Origin: an uncultured Collinsella sp.
GTDB lineage: Bacteria > Actinomycetota > Coriobacteriia > Coriobacteriales > Coriobacteriaceae
Reading direction: 5' to 3'
Assembly: GCA_900543505.1 (NCBI GenBank)
Contig: UQSB01000073.1
Span: 1-7,720, forward strand
Length of the DNA stretch: 7,720 nucleotides
Shown: positions 1-6,882 of the stretch, piece after piece
Numbering within the stretch: position 1 is the first letter of the stretch
How the letters are laid out: each line of letters starts with the position of its first letter
Made by a program: the position numbers and the translations under genes
Notes under the pieces: model-generated
Seen by the model: the letters and a program-made list of their open reading frames with translations, nothing else
Told to the model about the DNA's origin: nothing
Database searches by the model: none

Positions 1-1262
1 CTGCCGACGACGGCATCATGCCCCAGACCATCGAGTCCATCAACCACGCCAAGGCCGCCGGCGTTCCCATCGTCGTCGCCGTCAACAAGATTGATAAGCC
101 GGGCGCTAACCCCGACCGCGTGCGGCAGGAGCTCACCGAGTACGGCATCATCCCCGAGGAGTGGGGCGGACAAAACATGTTCGTCAACATCTCGGCCAAG
201 CAGAAGATCGGTATCGACGACCTGCTCGAGACCGTCCTGCTCCAGGCCGACGTGCTCGAGCTCAAGGCCAATCCCGATACGTTCGCTTCGGGCAACGTCC
301 TCGAGGCTAAGCTCGACAAGGGCCGCGGCTCGGTTGCCACGGTGCTCGTGACCCGCGGTACCCTGCACGTGGGCGATACGCTGGTCGCCGGCCTTACTTA
401 CGGCCGCGTCCGCGCCATGCTCGACCCCAAGGGCAACGCCGTCACCGAGGCCGGTCCCTCCGACGCCGTCGAGATTCTGGGCCTGCAGTCCGTCCCCAAC
501 GCCGGCGATGAGTTCCGCGTGTTCGAGGACGAGCGCGAGGCTCGCGCCCTGGCCGACGAGCGTTCGCTCAAGGCCCGCATCGAGGAGCAGAGCCGCGTGA
601 AGCATGTGACGCTCGAGAACCTCTTCGAGACCATCGCCGACGCCGAGGTCAAGGAGCTCAACCTGATCATCAAGGCCGACGTCCAGGGTTCTATCGAGGC
701 CCTTCAGGACTCCCTCGACAAGATGGACCAGTCCGAGGTGCGCATCAACACGATCCACTCCGCCGTTGGTGCCATCAACGAGACCGACGTCGTTCTGGCC
801 GACGCCTCCAACGCCATCATCATCGGCTTTGGCGTCCGTCCCGACGGCAAGGCCCGCTCCGCCGCCGAGCGCGAGGGCGTCGAGATCCGTTGCTACGACG
901 TCATCTACAAGTGCCTCGAGGACCTCGACGCAGCCCGTATCGGTATGCTCAAGCCCACCGAGGTCGAGGTTTCCACGGGTACCGCGACCGTTCTGGACAC
1001 CTTCAAGGTGCCCAAGGTCGGTATCGCCGCCGGTGTCCGCGTCGAAGAGGGCGAGATCGCCGCGACCGATTCCGTGCGCCTGGTGCGCGACGGCATCGTG
1101 GTCTTCAACGGTAAAATCGCCTCGATGCGCCACTACAAGGACGAGGCCAAGAGCCTCAAGAGCGGCTCCGAGGGCGGTATTGGCCTGGAGAACTTCCAGG
1201 ACATCAAGCCTGGCGACACCATTGAGGGCTACCGCATCGACCAGGTTGCCCGTACCGAGTAG
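1..1262 (+). CDS. infB: Translation initiation factor IF2, 3' part (5' truncated by window edge)
   Basis: IF2 is the GTPase that places initiator fMet-tRNA in the ribosomal P site and promotes subunit joining. The reading frame is open from base 3 (Ala-Asp-Asp-Gly-Ile before the first Met at 18), so that Met is internal and not a start. The visible part begins just after G3 of the G domain; G4 (NKID) is at bases 84-95 and G5 (SAK) at 192-200. A beta-barrel domain II follows (about 285-560), then domain III (about 630-930, including IKADVQGSIEAL) and the C-terminal fMet-tRNA-binding domain (about 960-1250, including FKVPKVG). About 420 residues are visible; IF2 proteins are usually 700-950, so the N-terminal extension and G1-G3 lie upstream. 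The two Cys usual in the fMet pocket are replaced by Val and Gly (see findings). It is followed after 11 nt by rbfA. Identity is very secure. Confidence 0.98.
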   Translation, partial: ADDGIMPQTIESINHAKAAGVPIVVAVNKIDKPGANPDRVRQELTEYGIIPEEWGGQNMFVNISAKQKIGIDDLLETVLLQADVLELKANPDTFASGNVLEAKLDKGRGSVATVLVTRGTLHVGDTLVAGLTYGRVRAMLDPKGNAVTEAGPSDAVEILGLQSVPNAGDEFRVFEDEREARALADERSLKARIEEQSRVKHVTLENLFETIADAEVKELNLIIKADVQGSIEALQDSLDKMDQSEVRINTIHSAVGAINETDVVLADASNAIIIGFGVRPDGKARSAAEREGVEIRCYDVIYKCLEDLDAARIGMLKPTEVEVSTGTATVLDTFKVPKVGIAAGVRVEEGEIAATDSVRLVRDGIVVFNGKIASMRHYKDEAKSLKSGSEGGIGLENFQDIKPGDTIEGYRIDQVARTE

Positions 1263-1266
1263 GGGG
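1261..1266 (+). promoter_or_regulatory. Ribosome binding site of rbfA
   Basis: AGGGGG lies 7 nt before the ATG at 1274 and overlaps the infB stop codon TAG (1260-1262). It supports this rbfA start and close coupling to infB translation. Confidence 0.7.
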
Positions 1267-1273
1267 TAGCGCT

Positions 1274-1684
1274 ATGAAGCAAACGCAGGCAACCCGCCGT
1301 TTGGGCGAGCAGCTTCGCGAGAAGCTCGGTTATATCCTGCTCTTTGAGGTTTCCGATCCGCGTCTCGACCTGGTCACCCTGACCGCGGTCGAGGTCGCGG
1401 TGGACCGTTCGTTCGCGCGTGTGTATGTGTCGTGCGACGCGAGCCGCTACGACGAGGTCATGGAGGCGCTCGCCAGCGCCAAGGGCCGCATCCGTAGCCT
1501 GCTGGCCCGCTCGCTCGATTGGCGCGTCACGCCCGAGCTCGATTTTCGCATCGATCGCTCGACCGATGAGGCCGAGCGCATCACGCGTGCGCTGGAAAAC
1601 GTTCCTGCCACGCTTGCGATCGAAAAGGACGAGGACGGCTATCCAATTGCGGATGCCGCCCAGGAGGCAGCTTTAGATGAGTAA
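1274..1684 (+). CDS. rbfA: Ribosome-binding factor A
   Basis: RbfA is a small KH-fold protein that binds the immature 30S subunit and helps in late 16S rRNA 5'-end processing and cold adaptation. The 136-residue product has the usual family length. It shows the expected pattern: an N-terminal helix with Arg/Glu residues, then SDPRLDLVTLTAVEVAVDRS (residues 27-46), the strand FARVYVS (47-53), the alanine-rich helix with an AxG kink (A69-K70-G71) typical of the RbfA KH domain, and WRVTPELDFRID (83-94). The C-terminus is short and acidic. The ATG is supported by AGGGGG 7 nt upstream. The 3' end overlaps the next gene by 8 nt, which suggests translational coupling. The position directly after infB is the conserved place for rbfA in bacteria. 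Nothing is odd in the sequence. Confidence 0.97.
   Translation: MKQTQATRRLGEQLREKLGYILLFEVSDPRLDLVTLTAVEVAVDRSFARVYVSCDASRYDEVMEALASAKGRIRSLLARSLDWRVTPELDFRIDRSTDEAERITRALENVPATLAIEKDEDGYPIADAAQEAALDE
1662..1667 (+). promoter_or_regulatory. Ribosome binding site of nrnA, inside rbfA
   Basis: A perfect AGGAGG lies inside the 3' end of rbfA, 9 nt before the ATG at 1677. It fixes the start of the DHH phosphoesterase gene at 1677 and so confirms the 8-nt overlap with rbfA. It is the strongest Shine-Dalgarno sequence in the window. Confidence 0.8.
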
Positions 1685-2720
1685 TTCCGCCGACCTTGCA
1701 TCGTGCGAGTCTGCAGATATTCAGCGACGCATCCTTGAGCTCATCGAGGGTGCGTCCTCCATTGCGATTTCGGGACATACGTCTCCCGATGGCGACGCCC
1801 TGGGCTCCGTGCTGGGTCTGGGCCTCTCGCTTAGGAAGTTCTTTCCCAACAAGGACATTGCGCTGCTGCTGGCAGACGATGACCCGGTTCCGCGCATCTA
1901 CCGCTTTATGGAGGGCGCCGACCGTCTGGTGCCGGCATCTGCGTATACCGGCAATCCGGACCTGTTCATCTCGGTGGACGTGCCGGTCGTCGAGCGTCTG
2001 AACAACTCAGCCGAGGTGCTCCGCCGCTCGTCGCATGTGGTGTGCTTCGATCACCATCCGGCGCGCGAGGAATTTGCCGAGCTGAGCCTGAGGTGCGTCG
2101 ATGCCGCGGCCTGCGCCATGATCATCGACCGCTTTTTGGACAATTGTGGCATTGTGGCTCGCGATGGTGTCGCGACCTGCTTGCTGTGCGGCCTGGTGAC
2201 CGATACCGGTCGTTTTCAGTACCAAAACGCCGATGCCGCTGCGTTCCATGCCGCCTCGCGCCTGGTCGCGCACGGTGCCGATCCGGCGCGCGTTGCGCTC
2301 GAAGTCTACCAGAGCATGCGCGTAGAGTTCTTACATCTCAAGTCCATCGTTATGGGCCGCATCAAGACAGTGGCGCACGGTCGTGTGGCATATAGTTATG
2401 CGTACCAGAGCGACCTCGAGGCCTGCGGCGTCACTTCGGACGAGTGCGACGGCCTGGTCGATGTGGTGCGTTCGGTGATGGGTGTGGAGGTCTGCCTGTT
2501 CCTGAAGGGCATTGAGGGCGATACCAAGGTACGCGGCAACCTGCGCTCCAAGGGCGACCTCAATGTTTCCGAGATCGCTGCTGCTTTTGGCGGTGGCGGA
2601 CATCCCGCGGCCGCTGGTTTCTCTAACAACGGAACGATTCTCGAGACGCTCACCGCGGCACTCCCCATGCTGGCCGAGCTGGTAGGGGAGGATCCCGCTT
2701 CGGTGACCGTCGAGCTCTAA
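1677..2720 (+). CDS. nrnA: DHH/DHHA1 phosphoesterase, NrnA/CnpB-like (nanoRNase / pAp phosphatase type)
   Basis: This is a metal-dependent (normally Mn2+) phosphoesterase of the DHH superfamily. Characterised relatives degrade 2-5-nt RNAs and dephosphorylate pAp (Bacillus NrnA), or hydrolyse c-di-AMP/pApA (mycobacterial CnpB); which substrate is used here cannot be read from the sequence. All metal-site motifs are visible: H34-x3-D38-x-D40 in GHTSPDGDALGS, D101 in SVDVP, D125-H126-H127 in FDHHP, and D176 in VTDTGRF. The C-terminal DHHA1 substrate-binding domain carries RGNLRSKGDLNVSEIA (287-302) and the GGGGHPAAAGF loop (305-315). The length of 347 residues is close to the family norm (about 310-340). 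There is no signal peptide or membrane segment, so it should be cytoplasmic. Its position between rbfA and truB is common in Gram-positive bacteria and fits an RNA-turnover role. Family identity is sure; the gene symbol is by similarity. Confidence 0.93.
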   Translation: MSNSADLASCESADIQRRILELIEGASSIAISGHTSPDGDALGSVLGLGLSLRKFFPNKDIALLLADDDPVPRIYRFMEGADRLVPASAYTGNPDLFISVDVPVVERLNNSAEVLRRSSHVVCFDHHPAREEFAELSLRCVDAAACAMIIDRFLDNCGIVARDGVATCLLCGLVTDTGRFQYQNADAAAFHAASRLVAHGADPARVALEVYQSMRVEFLHLKSIVMGRIKTVAHGRVAYSYAYQSDLEACGVTSDECDGLVDVVRSVMGVEVCLFLKGIEGDTKVRGNLRSKGDLNVSEIAAAFGGGGHPAAAGFSNNGTILETLTAALPMLAELVGEDPASVTVEL

Positions 2721-2735
2721 CATTTTGGATGGTAC

Positions 2736-3668
2736 ATGGCTCGTCGTACGCCTTCTCAATTGAATATGCTGCTCGCCGTCGATAAGCCGGTGGGCTGTAC
2801 GTCCCACGACGTGGTATCGCAGTGCCGACGCGCCCTCCATGAGCGACGCGTCGGCCATGCCGGTACGCTCGACCCCATGGCATCGGGTGTCATGGTGGTG
2901 GGCGTGGGTCAGGCCACCCGTCTGCTGGGTATGCTCACACTCGATACCAAAAGCTACGTCGCCGACATTTCGTTTGGCGCCGAGACCAATACCGATGATG
3001 CGGAGGGCGAGGCCGTCCGCACCGTGGCTGTTGCCAACGAGCTCCGCGATCCTGCCTATGCCCGTGAGCGCTTGGCCGCCATGCTGGGTCCGCAGATGCA
3101 GGTGCCGCCGGCGTTTTCGGCCATCTCGGTCAATGGCGTTCGCGCCTACAAGTCTGCTCGTGAGGGCAATGCGGTGGACCTACCTCCGCGCCCTGTCGAG
3201 GTCTATGCCGCCGACCTGATCGCCGTGGGAGGCGAAGGTTATACGTGTGTGTGGACCGTGGCGTTCTCAGTGAGCAAGGGTACCTATATCCGTGCGCTCG
3301 CTCGCGACTTGGGCCGCGCCTGCGAGAGCGCCGCGCACATTTCCGCGCTGCGCCGCACGGCATCCGGTGTTGTTTCCATTGGCGCTTGTCATGCGGTCGA
3401 GGAACTTTCCCCCGAGTCCGCGGCTGGCTTTGCCCTGGATCCCATTGCGGCCCTGGGCGCCACGCGTGTTGACTTGCCGGGCAATCTTGCCGACGATCTG
3501 CTCTGCGGCCGACGCATTCCCGTTGAGCGTGCGCTTGCCGATTTCGATGCCTCGAAGGCGCCTTTTGCGTTGGTGCTCGATGGGGGACTCAAGGCGCTCG
3601 CTCGCATTGAGGGTGGCCGCTTTGTCATGGAGCATGTCTTTCCGCAGGCCATCGGCGGTGTTCGATGA
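2736..3668 (+). CDS. truB: tRNA pseudouridine(55) synthase TruB
   Basis: TruB isomerises U55 in the T-loop of elongator tRNAs to pseudouridine and also acts as a tRNA folding chaperone. The product is 310 residues, normal for the family. Visible motifs are LLAVDKPVGCTSHDVV (12-27), the catalytic loop GHAGTLDPMASGV (40-52) with nucleophile D46, Y74 in the KSYVADISFG strand (the stacking Tyr position), PPAFSAISVNGVRAYKSAR (124-142), and KGTYIRALARDLG (181-193). A small C-terminal domain follows after about residue 235. The start at 2736 is backed only by a weak GGATGG with a 3-nt spacer. The internal ATG at 2766 would still give a complete TruB beginning MLLAVDKP, but it has no Shine-Dalgarno sequence before it, so the exact start is less certain than the gene. 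It overlaps ribF by 4 nt (ATGA). Confidence 0.96.
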   Translation: MARRTPSQLNMLLAVDKPVGCTSHDVVSQCRRALHERRVGHAGTLDPMASGVMVVGVGQATRLLGMLTLDTKSYVADISFGAETNTDDAEGEAVRTVAVANELRDPAYARERLAAMLGPQMQVPPAFSAISVNGVRAYKSAREGNAVDLPPRPVEVYAADLIAVGGEGYTCVWTVAFSVSKGTYIRALARDLGRACESAAHISALRRTASGVVSIGACHAVEELSPESAAGFALDPIAALGATRVDLPGNLADDLLCGRRIPVERALADFDASKAPFALVLDGGLKALARIEGGRFVMEHVFPQAIGGVR

Positions 3669-4672
3669 TGTTGTCCGCTCGCGAGCTCGCGCGTATCTTT
3701 TTCGCGGTCGAGTCGGACGAGGCTCACATCGTTACTGCCGATGCGTTTGATAAGTGTGAGCACCTGGGTGCTGCCTCGATCGCCATTGGCGTGTTCGATG
3801 GCGTGCACCGTGGACACCAGGAGCTCATTGCGGCGCTTGTCCGTGACGCCCGTGCCCATGGCTGTAAGGCGGTCGTAGTTACCTTCGATCCCGACCCGGA
3901 CGTCGTGGTGAGCCCTTCGCCTGCTCAAAAATTGATGACGACGGCCGACCGTCTGCATGCCCTGGCTCAAACCGGGGTCGATGCGGTGGTGGCCGTTCCC
4001 TTTACGCCTGAGGTTGCGGCGCTTGACCATGTTGATTTTCTCTCGCTGGTGTCGCGTCTGGTCGACATTCGATCGATTCGCGTTGGCAGCGACTTTAGGC
4101 TGGGTCGTGGCGGTGCTTCTGGTGTTGCCGAGATGCGCGCCTGGGGTGCCGAGCGCGGCGTTGACGTATACGGGCACGACTTGCTTTGCGAGGGCGGTGA
4201 GGCCATTTGCGCCACCCGCATTCGTCATGAGCTGGGACAGGGCCATGTGGAGCTTGCTGCTGAGTTACTCGGCCGCCCGTATATGGTGCGCGGCGGTGTT
4301 ATTCGCGGCCGTCACGAGGGTTCTGGCATGGGCTTTCCCACGGCAAACCTGCAGGTTCCCGACGGCATTCTGGTGCCTGCCGATGGCGTGTATGAGGGCC
4401 TGGTGCTGGTTAACGACATCGTGTGGCCCGCTGCCGTTAACGTCGGACTGCCGCCGACGTATGCCGACGATGCGGCATCTGCGCATCTCGAGACCAATTT
4501 AATTGGTTATACGGGCGACCTGTACGGCGCTTCCGTTTCGCTGGCGTTTACGCGCTGGCTGCGTCCCTCGCGTGTGTTCGACTCGCTGGATGAGTTGATT
4601 GCGACCGTCGAGGGTAATATCGAGGATATTCGTCATAACTTGGGTGAGCAGGGGGTGAGCATCCGTGATTAG
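3665..4672 (+). CDS. ribF: Bifunctional riboflavin kinase / FMN adenylyltransferase (FAD synthetase)
   Basis: RibF converts riboflavin to FMN and then FAD in the cytoplasm. The N-terminal nucleotidyltransferase half (residues about 35-190) has the GVFDGVHRGH signature (42-51, with the HxGH nucleotide-binding motif at 48-51) and VGSDFRLGRGG (140-150). The C-terminal riboflavin kinase half (about 200-325) has GRHEGSGMGFPTANL (215-229) with the PTAN motif at 225-228, GVYEG (241-245), AAVNVGLPPTY (256-266) and DLYG (285-288). The length of 335 residues is slightly above the roughly 310 typical. Two motifs of the adenylyltransferase half deviate from common forms: TFDPDP at 73-78 and CATRIR at 182-187 (see findings). 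The start at 3665 overlaps truB in an ATGA junction; a second ATG follows at once at 3668, so the start could be one codon later. The 3' end overlaps dnaG by 8 nt. Confidence 0.95.
   Translation: MMLSARELARIFFAVESDEAHIVTADAFDKCEHLGAASIAIGVFDGVHRGHQELIAALVRDARAHGCKAVVVTFDPDPDVVVSPSPAQKLMTTADRLHALAQTGVDAVVAVPFTPEVAALDHVDFLSLVSRLVDIRSIRVGSDFRLGRGGASGVAEMRAWGAERGVDVYGHDLLCEGGEAICATRIRHELGQGHVELAAELLGRPYMVRGGVIRGRHEGSGMGFPTANLQVPDGILVPADGVYEGLVLVNDIVWPAAVNVGLPPTYADDAASAHLETNLIGYTGDLYGASVSLAFTRWLRPSRVFDSLDELIATVEGNIEDIRHNLGEQGVSIRD
4650..4655 (+). promoter_or_regulatory. Ribosome binding site of dnaG, inside ribF
   Basis: AGGGGG sits within the last codons of ribF, 9 nt before the GTG at 4665. It decides the non-ATG start of dnaG: the nearby ATG at 4675 is in another frame, and this GTG gives the expected N-terminal helix before the zinc-binding domain. 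Confidence 0.7.
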
Positions 4673-6773
4673 CGATGAGGAAAAAGACCAGGTACGCGCT
4701 GCGTCTGACCTGGTTGCCATCGTGCAGGAAACGGTTGAGCTCAAGCCCCGCGGCCATGAGTTTTGGGGTTGCTGCCCCTTCCATGGCGAAAAGACGCCTT
4801 CTTTCCACATTATCCCCGCCACGCAGGTGTGGCATTGCTTTGGCTGCGGCGAGGGTGGCGACGTCTTCACCTATATCATGAAGCGCGAGAACCTGAGCTT
4901 TCCCGAATCAATCCGCTATTTGGCCGATCGTGCGGGTATTGAGCTGCATGACACCGGAGATCGTCGCGAGCGCGGTACCAAGCGTGCTCGCATCTACGAT
5001 CTGTGTGCCGAGACCGCCCAGTTCTACCACACCATGCTTATGCGCGGTAAGGACGGCCGTCCACGCGAGTACTTTGCCAGCCGTGGTATGGGTGGCGACG
5101 TCTGCCGCCGCTACTGCCTGGGCTTTGCACCGGGCCGCAACGCGCTGGTGTCGCACCTGTCCCAGGCGGGTTTTACCCCGCAGGAGATGATCGACGCCAA
5201 CGTTGCCGTGAGCCGCGGGCGCGGGCAGCTTGCCGACCGCTTCTACGACCGCGTGATGTTCCCCATCTTTGACGAGCAGGGTCACAACATTGCCTTTGGC
5301 GGGCGCATCATGGGTGACGGCCAACCCAAGTACCTCAATACCGCCGAGACGAGTGTGTTTCATAAAAAGCGAAACCTCTATGGCTTTAATTGGGCCAAGG
5401 AGTTTATCGTCGCGCAGGATACGGCCATCGTGGTGGAGGGCTATACCGATTGCATCGCCTGCTGGGAGGCGGGGATCAAAAACGTTGTCGCCACGCTGGG
5501 CACCGCGCTCACGGAGCATCACGTCAAGACGCTCACCCGCTTTGCCAAGCGCATCGTGTATATGTTCGATGGCGACGCTGCCGGTCAAAAGGCCGCGCGC
5601 CGCGCGATTCAGTTTATCGAGCAGGATTCGATGGACCTGCGCTGCGTGGTGCTGCCCGACGGCAACGATCCCATGGAGTTTATTACGGCGCACGGTGGCC
5701 AGGAGCTGCAGGCGCGCATCGACGCGGCCGAGCCGCTCATGGACTTTGTCTACCGTTCGCTGCAGGAGTCGAGCGACATCTCCACGCCGGGCGGTCGTGC
5801 CAAGGCGCTGGAGGATGCTCTCACGCTCATCTATCCGCTTCGTGACAGCTATATGATCGATACGTACTTTATCCAGATTGCCGATCTGCTGGGTTTGGAT
5901 CTGGAGACGGTTCGCGCGAGTTCGGGTCGCGTGTTTCGCGATGTCGCCAAGCGTGAGGATGCCGAGCGACGTCGTGAGCAGAACTATGAGCGCCAGCGGG
6001 CACAGGCTGAGCGGTCCGGCGGGACGGGCAGTCGGGCGTCGAGTTCTCGCGATGCCGGTCGTGACGCTTGGGCATCGGGCGCGACGCCGCCGGTGTCCGC
6101 GCCGGTCGAAGAAGAGCCGTATGACTACGTCCCGCTCGATGCCTACGGTGCCGCGCCCGTGGAGGTCGTCGACGACCTGCCGCCGATCGATGTGCCTGAT
6201 GGTATGGGTGCTGTGCCTGTGACTGATGGTTCGGGCGCTCCGGCTGCGGCGGCGCCGATGGTTCTTACTGATCTTGAGCGCAAGTCCTTGGCAGGGGAGC
6301 GCGAGCTGTTGACGATGCTCACGAGCTACCCCGACCTGTTCCGCACGTATGCCGACCGTATCTGCTCCATCGAGTGGGTGGATCCGCGCCACGAGTCCAT
6401 CGCGTGGGCCGTGCTGGCGACGCCGCCGGGAACCGATCCTGCAGCCTGCATGGATGCGGCGCGCTCGGTGTGTCCCGAGGCGGCAACGCTTGTGAGTGCC
6501 GGGCGCATCTCGGCGACGAGTAAGCACCCCACCGAGACGAACATCGTGTTCATGCTTGATACGCTCGAACTCTACACCATCAAGCGCCGCATGCGTGCCG
6601 CACAGGCCAAGCTGCGCCAGGACCGTTCGCTCGATGATGAGGCCCGTCGTGCGCTGACCGTGCAGGCCGCGCAGGATTCGCAGCGTCAACGCGAGCTGCA
6701 AAAGTCGATCGGCGGCGTGGCGGACCCGTTCCGTTTGATCGGTCTGGAGGCCGCAGGCACCGAACAGGCCTAG
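4665..6773 (+). CDS. dnaG: DNA primase DnaG
   Basis: DnaG makes the RNA primers for leading-strand initiation and for each Okazaki fragment, working with the replicative helicase DnaB. The 702-residue product shows the full domain order. The CHC2 zinc-binding domain has C37-x2-H40-x17-C58-x2-C61, with HGEKTPSF between the pairs. The RNA polymerase core includes RVMFPIFDEQGHNIAFGGR (196-214) and HKKRNLYGF (233-241). The Toprim metal site has E258 in VVEGYTD, D302 and D304 in MFDGDAAGQ, and D335 in PDGNDP. A low-complexity linker (about 427-535) precedes a helical C-terminal helicase-binding domain (about 536-690). It is longer than the roughly 580-600 residues of E. coli DnaG, mainly because of the linker. 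The start is GTG with AGGGGG 9 nt upstream, overlapping ribF by 8 nt, so translation is probably coupled to ribF. The sigma gene follows after a 109-bp gap. Confidence 0.97.
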   Translation: MISDEEKDQVRAASDLVAIVQETVELKPRGHEFWGCCPFHGEKTPSFHIIPATQVWHCFGCGEGGDVFTYIMKRENLSFPESIRYLADRAGIELHDTGDRRERGTKRARIYDLCAETAQFYHTMLMRGKDGRPREYFASRGMGGDVCRRYCLGFAPGRNALVSHLSQAGFTPQEMIDANVAVSRGRGQLADRFYDRVMFPIFDEQGHNIAFGGRIMGDGQPKYLNTAETSVFHKKRNLYGFNWAKEFIVAQDTAIVVEGYTDCIACWEAGIKNVVATLGTALTEHHVKTLTRFAKRIVYMFDGDAAGQKAARRAIQFIEQDSMDLRCVVLPDGNDPMEFITAHGGQELQARIDAAEPLMDFVYRSLQESSDISTPGGRAKALEDALTLIYPLRDSYMIDTYFIQIADLLGLDLETVRASSGRVFRDVAKREDAERRREQNYERQRAQAERSGGTGSRASSSRDAGRDAWASGATPPVSAPVEEEPYDYVPLDAYGAAPVEVVDDLPPIDVPDGMGAVPVTDGSGAPAAAAPMVLTDLERKSLAGERELLTMLTSYPDLFRTYADRICSIEWVDPRHESIAWAVLATPPGTDPAACMDAARSVCPEAATLVSAGRISATSKHPTETNIVFMLDTLELYTIKRRMRAAQAKLRQDRSLDDEARRALTVQAAQDSQRQRELQKSIGGVADPFRLIGLEAAGTEQA
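6192..6245 (+). repeat. Decayed 27-bp tandem duplication in the DnaG linker
   Basis: Two adjacent 27-bp units (6192-6218 and 6219-6245) begin GTGCCTGATGGT and GTGACTGATGGT and encode VPDGMGAVP followed by VTDGSGAPA. The first 21 bases match at 17 positions. The units stay in the dnaG frame and lie in the unstructured linker between the polymerase core and the helicase-binding domain. This looks like a small in-frame duplication that has drifted; chance similarity in Gly/Pro/Ala/Asp-rich sequence is the alternative. Confidence 0.45.
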
Positions 6774-6798
6774 ATGTTGTGGTCAACCAGCGTATTCT

Positions 6799-6836
6799 CG
6801 CCTATATCCAGTCCTCTTTTGGGTATAGACGCCTAT
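6799..6836 (+). repeat. Spaced direct repeat CGCCTAT upstream of the sigA promoter
   Basis: CGCCTATAT (6799-6807) and CGCCTATGT (6830-6838) share 8 of 9 bases and are 31 bp apart, close to three helical turns. The second copy ends 6 bp before the proposed -10 hexamer. The inverted ATAG between them forms the stem-loop noted separately. It may be an operator; a chance match in a short region is possible. Confidence 0.3.
6802..6828 (+). other. Stem-loop in the dnaG-sigA gap (weak terminator/attenuator or operator)
   Basis: CTATATCC (6802-6809) pairs with GGGTATAG (6821-6828) through 8 pairs, one of them G-T. The stem may extend by an A-T and a G-T pair into the loop. The loop contains CCTCTTTT, but no T-run follows the stem, so this is not a standard intrinsic terminator. 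It could reduce read-through from dnaG, or the inverted arms could be a protein-binding site next to the promoter. Function is inference. Confidence 0.35.
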
Positions 6837-6841
6837 GTGTG

Positions 6842-6857
6842 TGCTAAAGTATTGAAT
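6842..6857 (+). promoter_or_regulatory. Candidate extended -10 promoter for the primary sigma gene
   Basis: TGCTAAAGT (6842-6850) fits the extended -10 form TGn followed by a TAnnnT hexamer (TAAAGT at 6845-6850). A start near 6857 would give a leader of about 26 nt. No good -35 box lies 16-18 bp upstream; TTGGGT at 6819-6824 is 20 bp away, which is too far for a standard promoter, so the extended -10 would have to compensate. The location, in the only sizeable gap of the window and just before the sigma gene, supports the call. Transcription start was not observed. Confidence 0.45.
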
Positions 6858-6870
6858 CCTGTGGACTATG

Positions 6871-6877
6871 AAGGGAG
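6871..6877 (+). promoter_or_regulatory. Ribosome binding site deciding the GTG start of sigA
   Basis: AAGGGAG lies 5 nt before the GTG at 6883. The first in-frame ATG is 19 codons later (6940) and has no comparable site before it, so GTG at 6883 is the preferred start. Confidence 0.7.
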
Positions 6878-6882
6878 AATCT

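Noticed and set aside
18..20. ATG as a possible start of the infB reading frame
   Set aside because: The frame is open to the window edge, and the residues before it (ADDGI) together with MPQT are the conserved segment between G3 and G4 of the IF2 G domain, so this Met is internal.
766..1269. A 167-codon plus-strand open frame inside infB
   Set aside because: It is an alternative frame of infB, giving a Ser/Pro/Arg-rich product typical of frame-shifted GC-rich sequence; the infB frame carries conserved domain III and IV sequence here.
3389..4246. A 285-codon minus-strand open frame across the truB-ribF junction
   Set aside because: It is the mirror of two well-supported genes, crosses their boundary, and its product has no recognisable family features.
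4908..6701. A 597-codon open frame on the minus strand, antisense to most of dnaG
   Set aside because: Long antisense frames are expected opposite GC-rich genes with strong third-position bias. The predicted protein is rich in Arg, His, Ala and Thr, shows no recognisable domain, and the plus-strand gene has every primase motif. It would need ribosome profiling or conservation of the minus frame to be revived.
6776..6789. Short inverted sequences GTTG/CAAC and TGGT/ACCA just after the dnaG stop
   Set aside because: Arms of only 4 bases with overlapping pairings are expected by chance; no further support was found.
6802..6828. Intrinsic terminator for dnaG
   Set aside because: A stem exists, but it is AT-rich and not followed by a T-run; the only Ts are in the loop. 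It was kept as a stem-loop of unknown role and not called a terminator.
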